A stretch of 11,024 bases of DNA, from NCBI GenBank assembly GCA_051009015.1, contig JBPCWZ010000085.1:1-11024 (forward strand), written 5' to 3'. The stretch is from JAHRAH01 sp051009015. GTDB lineage: Bacteria; Pseudomonadota; Gammaproteobacteria; Tethybacterales; Persebacteraceae. The first letter of the stretch is position 1, and each line of letters opens with the position of its first letter. Under the pieces are notes generated by a model, which was given only the letters and a program-made list of their open reading frames with translations, was not told where the DNA came from and did no database searches. The position numbers and the translations under genes were made by a program. Positions 5,191 through 11,024 of the stretch are shown here, piece after piece.

Positions 5191-7595
5191 CCTGCCGGCG
5201 GCTTGTTGCGCTGGCGCTGGCGGCGGTGCTGGCGGTGCCCGGCTGGGCGCAAAGCGAAGGCGTTGGCGGCGGCGCGGTGGTTGATTCTTTTGTTGTTGAT
5301 GATGTGCGGGTGGAGGGTTTGCGCCGTTTTGACCCGGGCATTATATTCAGCCGCCTTAATATTGAAGTTGGCGATTCGTTTGCGCCCGATGACGCCGCGC
5401 CGCTATTGCGCGAGTTGTATCAGACCGGGCATTTCAAATCGGTGGAGATAGTGCGCGATGGCGGTGTTTTGGTCATTCGCGTCAGCGAAAACCCGGTCAT
5501 AGCCGACATTCAATTCACGGGCTTGGACGAGTTGGACGAGGTGCGGCTTTTGGAGATATTGCGCGAGGCGGGCATTGCCAAGGCGCGGGTTTTTGACCGC
5601 AGCAAACTTGCCGAAGCGGCGGCGGGCATAGAAGAGATATATGCTTCGCGGCATTTTTACAATGCCAAAATTAATACCATCGTCTCGCCCCTGCCGCGCA
5701 ACCGGGCGGGGGTTGTTTTTGAAGTTGATGAAGGCGATGAAGTGGTCGTCAAAAGCATCGTCATAGAAGGCAACGAAGAATTCGGCAACTGGACTTTGCG
5801 GCGGCTGATGGAGATGAAAACGCGCGGGTTGTTGAACTTCTTTTCGGACGATTACCGCTTTTCGGAAGCGCGGCTGGATGCCGACATTGAGCGCATTCGC
5901 ACTTTGTATCTGGAAAACGGCTATCTGCGTTTTTCCATCGCCGAGCGCGGCACGGAATTAACCGAAGACAAAAAAGGCATCAATATAAAACTTGTCATAG
6001 ACGAAGGCAAACCGTATTCGGTGTTGGAATACGCCCTGGCAAACGGCGGCATTGAGGCGGAAAAACCCTTTGGTGATTTTGCCACACAAAACGCGGGCGA
6101 AGTGTATAACAGCGAGCGGGCGGCGGCGGCGGCGGTTGCTTTTCGCGAGCATCTGCAGGATTTGGGTTATGCCCTTGCGCGGGTGGATTTTGATACTGAG
6201 TTGGACGATGCCGAAGGCAAAGTGCGGGTGGCTTTTTCCGCCGATGCCGGGGCAAAAGTACAAGTGCGGCGCATAGACATTATCGGCAACGAACAAACGG
6301 CGGACGAAGTCATCCGCCGCGAGTTTTTGCAGTTGGAGCGGGAGGTGTATTCGCGCGCCAAAGTGGAGAGTTCGCGGCGGCGTTTGCGGCGGCTGGGTTA
6401 TTTTCGCGATGTGCGCGTGGAGATTCAGCGCATTGCCGATTCGGATGACGAAGCGGATTTGATTGTGACGGTAGACGAAGGCGGCTTGGGCGATATTCGC
6501 ATCGGCGCGGGTTTTGGCACCGACGGCGGGGTGTCGTTTAACGGAAGTTTCAATGCGCCCAATATCTTCGGCTCCGGTGATGACTTTCGCGTTGCCGGGT
6601 CGTTTTCGGATACTACAAAAGCATTTTCCACCGGCGTTGACCAGCCGTATTATACGGACGAAGGAGTGTCAAGACATTTTGCCCTTGGTTATGGCGAAAA
6701 CGAAGCGGCGGAAGGGTCGGCGGATTATAAGATTGACGGCTATAACGCGACTTTCGGCTACGGCTTTCCGTTTGTTGATGACGGCAAATATTTCGTGCGC
6801 ATCGCCTACAAAAAAACGCAGTTGGAAAACGCGGATGGTCAGTGCTGCATTACGCAGCCGATGACGATAACGACAACGACGACGATGATGCCGATGACGC
6901 CGATGACGATGACGACGAGAGCGACTGTTGCTTATCGCAAGTTTGTGGAAGAGCACGGCACGGATTACGACATTGCCGAATTGCAGTTTGATTTGTTGTA
7001 TGACACGCGCGATTCTTCAACCCTGCCTACCGGCGGCAACCGGTCAAGATTGGACAGCAGAGTTGGCGTGCCGCTTTTTGATTTGCGTTATTACAAGTTG
7101 GATTACACGCACGATTATTATAAAGAGTTGCGGCAGGTTTGGACAAAGCCGGTTTTTCACTTTCGCGGCGGTGTCGGTTTTGGCGGCACTTACGGCGGCG
7201 ACGAATACCCGTTTTTTGAGCGTTATACCCTTGGCGGCACTTCATCATTGCGCGGTTTTGAATCCGGCTCCATCGGCGCAAAGCGCATTAGCGATTTTGG
7301 CGGAAGTAATCATGACGCCCTTGGCGGCAGGTCAAGGATTTACGGCTCCGCCGAGTTGCCGGTAGAGACGACATTTTTCGGCACGCAAAAGGTTTTTCTG
7401 GCGCCGTTTATTGACGCCGGTGCGGTCGGCGGTTTTGACAACGGGGCAAAACTCGGTCCCGCCCGGGTCAGCGGCGGCGTGGAGTTGCGCTGGCTTTCGC
7501 CCATCGGTCCTTTGCGTTTTTCGTATGTCCGCCCCATCCGCAAGCAGGAGAACGACCGGACGGAAGATTTTCAATTCACCGTCAGCACTTTTTGA
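5178..7595 (+). CDS. bamA: Outer-membrane protein assembly factor BamA (Omp85)
   Basis: BamA is the central barrel of the BAM complex, which folds beta-barrel proteins into the outer membrane. The 805-residue product (E. coli 810) starts with a signal peptide (cleavage probably after Ala24, GWA|QS). Five POTRA domains span about residues 30-425 and the 16-strand barrel runs from about 436. The loop-6 motif reads LRGF rather than VRGF (Arg692-Phe694). The tail is LSPIGPLRFSYVRPIRKQ, ending in the beta-signal FQFTVSTF with terminal Phe. The ATG at 5178 is chosen because it begins the signal peptide, although the frame opens at 5052 inside rseP. A low-complexity Thr/Met tract (about residues 562-580) interrupts an extracellular loop. 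The start overlaps rseP by 13 bp, without a clear SD. Confidence 0.96.
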   Translation: MGRLTCRRLVALALAAVLAVPGWAQSEGVGGGAVVDSFVVDDVRVEGLRRFDPGIIFSRLNIEVGDSFAPDDAAPLLRELYQTGHFKSVEIVRDGGVLVIRVSENPVIADIQFTGLDELDEVRLLEILREAGIAKARVFDRSKLAEAAAGIEEIYASRHFYNAKINTIVSPLPRNRAGVVFEVDEGDEVVVKSIVIEGNEEFGNWTLRRLMEMKTRGLLNFFSDDYRFSEARLDADIERIRTLYLENGYLRFSIAERGTELTEDKKGINIKLVIDEGKPYSVLEYALANGGIEAEKPFGDFATQNAGEVYNSERAAAAAVAFREHLQDLGYALARVDFDTELDDAEGKVRVAFSADAGAKVQVRRIDIIGNEQTADEVIRREFLQLEREVYSRAKVESSRRRLRRLGYFRDVRVEIQRIADSDDEADLIVTVDEGGLGDIRIGAGFGTDGGVSFNGSFNAPNIFGSGDDFRVAGSFSDTTKAFSTGVDQPYYTDEGVSRHFALGYGENEAAEGSADYKIDGYNATFGYGFPFVDDGKYFVRIAYKKTQLENADGQCCITQPMTITTTTTMMPMTPMTMTTRATVAYRKFVEEHGTDYDIAELQFDLLYDTRDSSTLPTGGNRSRLDSRVGVPLFDLRYYKLDYTHDYYKELRQVWTKPVFHFRGGVGFGGTYGGDEYPFFERYTLGGTSSLRGFESGSIGAKRISDFGGSNHDALGGRSRIYGSAELPVETTFFGTQKVFLAPFIDAGAVGGFDNGAKLGPARVSGGVELRWLSPIGPLRFSYVRPIRKQENDRTEDFQFTVSTF
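6860..6920 (+). repeat. GATGAC-type low-complexity tract inside bamA
   Basis: About 61 bp are made almost entirely of GATGAC, GACGAC and GATAAC-like triplet units. In the bamA frame (codons from 6861) they encode ATG, ACG and similar codons, giving a Thr/Met/Pro run. In the frame one base earlier (codons from 6860) the same bases encode an almost pure Asp run with a few Asn and Ala and a final Glu. It sits in the barrel half, just before ATVAYRKFVEEHG, a position matching an extracellular loop in the E. coli protein. Confidence 0.8.
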
Positions 7596-7626
7596 CACAC
7601 CACAAACAACCGGAGAAAACACAACA

Positions 7627-8184
7627 ATGAAAAAACACACACTCTTTATTGCGCCTTTGCTTTTGGCGCTTTGCCTGCCCGCCGCCGCTCACGAGGGGGC
7701 GGTTGCGTTTGTCAATATTGACCGTTTTTATGACAAGTCGGTTCTTGTCAAGGCGGTCAATGACAAGATAAACGCCGATTTTCGCAAGCGCACCGAAGCA
7801 TTGCGGCAGTTGGACAAGGACTTGCGCGCCAAACAGGAAACACTCCAAAAAGATCGCCTGACCATTGGCGATGCCGAGCGCGAGGCGCGCGAGTCGGACA
7901 TTGCCGCCTTGCAGCGCAAACTGGTGCGCGACCGGCAGGAGTTGAGTGAAGACCGGGCGATAAGTTATGAAAAACGCCGCAAGGTAATTGACATTGCGCT
8001 TTCCAATGTCATAGAAAGCATCGCCGAAGAGCGCAAGTTTGATGTTGTGCTGAATCCGTTTATTTTGCTGCCGGTGCGCGGGCGGGCGCTGACGCACAGC
8101 ATTTTGTTCTACGGCGGTGCCAAAGCGGATATCACCGACGAAGTGATTGACCGCTTTGACAAGGAAGCCAAACTGGACGAGTGA
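7627..8184 (+). CDS. skp: Periplasmic chaperone Skp/OmpH family
   Basis: Skp is a trimeric periplasmic chaperone that holds unfolded outer-membrane proteins on their way to BamA, the gene just upstream. The 185-residue product (E. coli Skp has 161) has a signal peptide MKKHTLFIAPLLLALCLPAAA with cleavage likely after Ala21. The family opening VAFVNIDRFYDKS follows, then a long charged coiled-coil arm (about 50-130, rich in Lys, Arg, Glu and Gln) and a closing FDVVLNPF ... ADITDEVIDRFDK segment typical of OmpH. The signal contains a Cys but no lipobox (ALC), so a lipoprotein is not suggested. The ATG at 7627 has GGAG at 7612-7615, and the longer open frame from 7411 lies inside bamA. The stop directly abuts the lpxD start. 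Confidence 0.93.
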   Translation: MKKHTLFIAPLLLALCLPAAAHEGAVAFVNIDRFYDKSVLVKAVNDKINADFRKRTEALRQLDKDLRAKQETLQKDRLTIGDAEREARESDIAALQRKLVRDRQELSEDRAISYEKRRKVIDIALSNVIESIAEERKFDVVLNPFILLPVRGRALTHSILFYGGAKADITDEVIDRFDKEAKLDE

Positions 8185-9201
8185 GTGCCGACACTTGCCA
8201 CTCTCGCCGCCCGCTTTGGCGGCGAATTGTGCGGCGGCGGCGATATGGAGATACACGCCGCCGCATCTCTTGCCAATGCCGGAGCGGGCGACATTGTGTT
8301 TTATGAATCATCCGCGGGTGCGGATGCATTGGCGCGATGTGGGGCATCTGCTGTTTTGCTTTCGCCGGAAAATGCCGGCAAGAGCACAAAAGCCGAATGG
8401 ATAGTGCCAAACCCGCGGGCGCATTTTGCCCGCTTGTGTCATTTTCTATCGCCGCCGAAACTGCCAAAGCCGGGCATATCGCCGATGGCGGTTGTCGGCA
8501 AGGATGTGAAACTCGGCGATGCTGTGTGCATCGCGCCTTTTGCCATTATCGGCGAAGGCGCGGTGGTCAAAGACGGCGCGATAGTTGGCGAAAATGCGGT
8601 TGTCGGCGGCGGATGCGTTGTCGGCAAAAACACGCGTTTGCATCCGCGCGTTGTTTTGTATGACGGCGCGATAGTTGGCGATGGTTGCATTTTGCATGCC
8701 GGTGTTGTTGTCGGGGCGGACGGGTTTGGCTTTGTCCGCGATGACGGCGGGCAGGTCAAAATCCCCCATTTGGGCGGCGTGCGCATTGGCGATAATGTTG
8801 AGATTGGCGCAAACACTTGCATAGACCGCGGCACGCTTGACGATACTATTATTATGGACGGCGCGAAGATAGACAATCTTGTGCAAATCGGTCATAATGT
8901 CCGCATCGGGCGCGGGTCGGTTGTTTGCGGCTGTGTTGGCATAGCGGGCAGTGCCATTATCGGCGAAGGTTGCGTTATCGGCGGCGCGGCGGATATCGGC
9001 GGGCATTTGACCATTGGCGACGGCGCGATTATCGGCGGTTCTTCGGCGGTTGTCAATGATATCGCCGCCGGTCAAACAGTATCTTCGGTTTGGCCCGCCG
9101 TTGCCGCATCAATGTGGCGGCGTTATCTGGCGAAGTGGCGGCGGGCAAACAAAGGCAGAATGACACACAAAACGACAACAAAGGACAACAATGAATATTG
9201 A
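8185..9201 (+). CDS. lpxD: UDP-3-O-(3-hydroxyacyl)glucosamine N-acyltransferase
   Basis: LpxD adds the N-linked 3-hydroxyacyl chain to UDP-3-O-acyl-glucosamine in lipid A synthesis (third step, cytoplasmic). The 338 residues (E. coli 341) comprise an N-terminal uridine-binding domain (1-98), then a left-handed parallel beta-helix of hexapeptide repeats (IxxGxx type, about 100-290), then a short basic C-terminal helix. The catalytic base is expected at His237 in VQIGHNV, and His274 in IGGHL matches the second conserved His. GADGFGF and ANTCIDRGTLDDTII are hallmark blocks. The start is GTG at 8185, immediately after the skp TGA, with no in-frame ATG nearby and only a weak SD, so translational coupling is likely. 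The last 11 bp overlap fabZ. Confidence 0.95.
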   Translation: MPTLATLAARFGGELCGGGDMEIHAAASLANAGAGDIVFYESSAGADALARCGASAVLLSPENAGKSTKAEWIVPNPRAHFARLCHFLSPPKLPKPGISPMAVVGKDVKLGDAVCIAPFAIIGEGAVVKDGAIVGENAVVGGGCVVGKNTRLHPRVVLYDGAIVGDGCILHAGVVVGADGFGFVRDDGGQVKIPHLGGVRIGDNVEIGANTCIDRGTLDDTIIMDGAKIDNLVQIGHNVRIGRGSVVCGCVGIAGSAIIGEGCVIGGAADIGGHLTIGDGAIIGGSSAVVNDIAAGQTVSSVWPAVAASMWRRYLAKWRRANKGRMTHKTTTKDNNEY

Positions 9202-9649
9202 CGACATTATGCGGCTTTTGCCGCACCGTCAGCCGTTTTTGCTGGTGGATAAGGTACTCACAATGGAAAAAGGCAAAAGCATCACCGCGGTAAAAAACAT
9301 TACCATCGGCGAGCCGTTTTTTGCCGGGCATTTCCCGCAAAAGCCCATCATGCCCGGCGTGCTGATGATAGAAGCACTGGCGCAAACTTGCGGGCTTTTG
9401 GGGCTGGCATCTTTTCGCGGCGGCGTCATCGGCGAGAACGATTTGACGGTATTGACCGGCGTTGATAACTGCCGTTTTCGGCGGCAGGTGCGCCCCGGTG
9501 ATGTGTTGATGATGCATGCCGAATTGTTGCGGCGGCGCGGCGGGATGTTGCGTTTTTCGGCGCGCGCCGAAGTTGATGGCGAATGCGCGGCGGAAGCGGT
9601 ATTGACAAGTTTTTTTCAACCTCCGCAGGAAAGCGGCAAAGGGCAATGA
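9191..9649 (+). CDS. fabZ: 3-hydroxyacyl-[acyl-carrier-protein] dehydratase
   Basis: FabZ dehydrates beta-hydroxyacyl-ACP in fatty-acid elongation. It competes with LpxA and LpxD for the same substrate pool, which explains its place between them in many Gram-negatives. The 152-residue hot-dog protein (E. coli 151) has LLPHRQPFLLVDKV at the start and the active-site stretch FFAGHFPQKPIMPGVLMIEALAQ, with His47 and Glu61 as the catalytic pair. FRRQVRPGDVL follows. AAGGA at 9181-9185 is a well-placed SD, 5 nt before the ATG. The gene overlaps lpxD by 11 bp and lpxA by 4 bp (ATGA). Confidence 0.97.
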   Translation: MNIDDIMRLLPHRQPFLLVDKVLTMEKGKSITAVKNITIGEPFFAGHFPQKPIMPGVLMIEALAQTCGLLGLASFRGGVIGENDLTVLTGVDNCRFRRQVRPGDVLMMHAELLRRRGGMLRFSARAEVDGECAAEAVLTSFFQPPQESGKGQ

Positions 9650-10452
9650 CGGCAAAGATACACGAAAGCGCATCGGTCGGCGAAGGTAGCACTATCGCAT
9701 CTTCGGCGGTTGTCGGCAAAGGCGCGATAGTGGAAAGCGGCGCGGTTGTCGGCGAAGATTGCGACATTGGCGCATACGGCATTATTTGGGCGGGGGCGCG
9801 GCTGGGCAAAGACAACCGCATTTTTCCGTTTTGCTCGCTCGGCGGCGAACCGCAGGACAAGAAATATCAGGGCGAACAAACACAGATGACAGTCGGCGAC
9901 GGCAACATATTCCGCGAATACTGCATGATAAACTGCGGCACAAAAGGCGGCGGCGGCAAAACCATCATCGGCAGCGGCAACTTATTAATGGCATATTCCC
10001 ATCTCGCCCATGACTGCATTGTCGGCGATGGCGCGATTATCGCCAATGCGGCGCAAATCGCCGGGCATGTCGTCATTGGCGATTATGCCGTCATCGGCGG
10101 CGGGGCATTGGTGCAGCAGTTTTCGCGCATTGGCGAATGCGCGATGGTCGGCGGCGGCGAAAAGATACGGCAGGACATTCCGCCTTTTGCGTGGTGCGCC
10201 GAGGGCGTTGTCGCGGTCAATCGTATCGGGCTTTTGCGGCGCGGCGCATCGGAGGAAGTCATTGGCATTATCCGCCGCGCTTTTCGTTTGTTATATCGCA
10301 GCGGTTTGCAACTTGCCGATGCCGTCAAACAAATCCAAACACTTGCCGGGTCGGATGGTAATGCCGCCGCCGGGGAACTGAAAACACTTACCGGCTTTTT
10401 GTCGCAGGAAAAGATAAATATCATCCGCCCCGCCCGTCAATCGCGCGAATAA
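9646..10452 (+). CDS. lpxA: UDP-N-acetylglucosamine O-acyltransferase
   Basis: LpxA transfers a 3-hydroxyacyl chain from ACP to the 3-OH of UDP-GlcNAc, the first step of lipid A synthesis. The 268 residues (E. coli 262) form a hexapeptide beta-helix (about 1-185) followed by the C-terminal helical domain (GLLRRGASEEVIGIIRRAFRLLYRSG). With a constant offset of 3 from E. coli numbering, catalytic His125 is His122 (AHDC), His122 is His119, His144 is His141, Lys76 is Lys73 and the acyl-length ruler Gly173 is Gly170. That Gly would favour a longer, C14-like hydroxyacyl chain (inference). The position of E. coli His160 is Gln157 here. The ATG at 9646 overlaps the fabZ stop; the longer frame from 9583 lies in fabZ. 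Confidence 0.96.
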   Translation: MTAKIHESASVGEGSTIASSAVVGKGAIVESGAVVGEDCDIGAYGIIWAGARLGKDNRIFPFCSLGGEPQDKKYQGEQTQMTVGDGNIFREYCMINCGTKGGGGKTIIGSGNLLMAYSHLAHDCIVGDGAIIANAAQIAGHVVIGDYAVIGGGALVQQFSRIGECAMVGGGEKIRQDIPPFAWCAEGVVAVNRIGLLRRGASEEVIGIIRRAFRLLYRSGLQLADAVKQIQTLAGSDGNAAAGELKTLTGFLSQEKINIIRPARQSRE

Positions 10453-10461
10453 CGACAAATT

Positions 10462-10473
10462 CGTCATTCCCGC
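10462..10473 (-). repeat. Inverted distal copy of GCGGGAATGACG
   Basis: The plus strand reads CGTCATTCCCGC, the exact reverse complement of the unit found three times at 272-318. On the minus strand it forms the last codons of the ankyrin gene: GGG CGG GAA TGA, where the TGA stop lies inside the repeat. The match to 286-300 extends to 15 nt (GGGGCGGGAATGACG). Confidence 0.75.
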
Positions 10474-11024
10474 CCCTTATCGGCGGGGGTGGCTGACAGG
10501 TTGCCTATTACGGCGGGAGTGTTTATATCGGGGCTGCGGATGATGAAAGTTTTGTTGGCGTTGTTTGGCAGGGCAATGTTGGGCGATTGTTGGGCGGTGC
10601 CGCAAACGGGGACGGTGGCGGGGTTGCCGACATTGTTTTCGTGCAGGCAAACGCCGCCTGCGTCTCTTAATGCGGTAGCCAATAAGAGAAAACCGGCAAT
10701 ATTAGTGGCGGTATAAGAATCCGACACCCTGTCAAGCGCCGTCTGACCATTCACTACCTTATTGACTTCAATACCGTCAGCCGATAACAACAAATTCAGC
10801 ACATCCATATCGGCGGCAAACACGGCATAATGCAAAAGCGCAGCGTTGCCGCTTACGGCATTGACATCGGCGCCCGCTTCCAGCAAAAGCGAAAACTGCG
10901 CCGTTTGACCGGCTTCCGCCATCTGGTAGAGCAAATAGGAGTTGGCATTGTTGCCGTAGTTCTCATTGACATCCGCCCCGGAAGCGATAAACATGCTCAG
11001 CGTTGTCAAACTCATCGCCCGAAA
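10464..11024 (-). CDS. Ankyrin-repeat protein, 5' end outside the window
   Basis: The frame is open to the window edge, so the 186 visible residues are a C-terminal portion; an internal Met at 11015 is not a convincing start. Three ankyrin-type units are recognisable by helix-loop spacing and their ends: SMFIASGADVN, FSLLLEAGADVNAVSG with NAALLHYAVFAADMDVLNLLL, and SADGIEVNKVVNGQTALDRV. They are degenerate against the consensus. A tail of about 80 residues follows with two Cys (GGVCLHENN and VPVCGTA), many Asn, Pro and Thr residues and no known domain; a disulfide and export are conceivable but no signal is visible. Ankyrin arrays mediate protein contacts and are common in host-associated bacteria; no specific function can be given. 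It converges on lpxA with 11 bp between the stops, and the local DNA looks less GC-rich than the operon. Confidence 0.8.
   Translation of the reverse strand, partial: FRAMSLTTLSMFIASGADVNENYGNNANSYLLYQMAEAGQTAQFSLLLEAGADVNAVSGNAALLHYAVFAADMDVLNLLLSADGIEVNKVVNGQTALDRVSDSYTATNIAGFLLLATALRDAGGVCLHENNVGNPATVPVCGTAQQSPNIALPNNANKTFIIRSPDINTPAVIGNLSATPADKGRE
10466..10490. terminator. Hairpin between convergent lpxA and ankyrin gene
   Basis: CCCGCC (10469-10474) pairs with GGCGGG (10482-10487) around a 7-nt loop, extended by T-G wobbles and an A-T pair. It lies just past the lpxA stop and overlaps the end of the opposite-strand gene, so it could end transcription from either side. There is no T-run on either strand, so an intrinsic terminator is only a possibility. 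Its left half belongs to the GCGGGAATGACG repeat family. Confidence 0.3.

Noticed and set aside
6809..6815. Seven-A run in bamA as a programmed frameshift site
   Set aside because: The run starts at codon position 1, so it is not a proper X-XXY-YYZ slippery heptamer for a -1 shift, a +1 shift soon meets a stop, and normal BamA homology continues in the original frame downstream.
8574..9800. Near-identical DNA stretches shared by lpxD and lpxA (such as TCTTCGGCGGTTGTC)
   Set aside because: Both proteins are built from hexapeptide repeats with the same codon preference, so short shared stretches are expected without gene conversion.
10489..10716. 75-codon plus-strand frame downstream of lpxA
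   Set aside because: It runs antisense to the ankyrin gene, whose repeat pattern supports the minus strand; no family resemblance was seen.

Overview
The window is part of a Gram-negative (proteobacterial) chromosome. It carries one long, tightly packed plus-strand operon for envelope biogenesis and ends in a convergent ankyrin-repeat gene. The order frr-uppS-cdsA-dxr-rseP-bamA-skp-lpxD-fabZ-lpxA is the classic proteobacterial cluster, with dxr between cdsA and rseP as in Pseudomonas- and Neisseria-type genomes rather than between frr and uppS as in E. coli. The DNA is GC-rich. The species cannot be named from the sequence. The ankyrin gene would fit a host-associated lifestyle, but that is inference.

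Region by region: 1-366 has no gene and is full of small palindromes. These include a nested pair of inverted repeats, a 20-nt palindrome of the form ATTCCC-N8-GGGAAT (the neisserial dRS3 pattern) and three copies of GCGGGAATGACG. A plausible stable-RNA promoter (328-358) leads into tRNA-Arg(ACG) at 367-443. The operon follows from 479 to 10452: ribosome recycling factor, undecaprenyl diphosphate synthase, CDP-diglyceride synthetase, DXP reductoisomerase, RseP protease, BamA, Skp/OmpH chaperone, LpxD, FabZ and LpxA. Neighbouring genes overlap or are separated by at most about 31 bp, and no internal terminator was seen. At 10464-11024 a minus-strand ankyrin-repeat gene, cut by the window edge, converges on lpxA. 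lpxB, which often follows lpxA, is not in the window.

Together the genes make isoprenoid precursor (DXR) and the C55 lipid carrier (UppS), start phospholipid head-group synthesis (CdsA), and supply the early lipid A acyltransferases (LpxA, LpxD) and the fatty-acid dehydratase that shares their hydroxyacyl-ACP pool (FabZ). They also provide the outer-membrane protein route (Skp to BamA) and its stress-response protease (RseP).

The operon is conventional, so I do not claim a new system. The points most worth checking are the repeat-dense leader, a repeat copy that supplies the stop codon of the ankyrin gene, a low-complexity GATGAC-type tract in a BamA surface loop that reads Thr/Met-rich in frame but Asp-rich one frame away, and replacements at normally conserved residues in LpxA, UppS and DXR.
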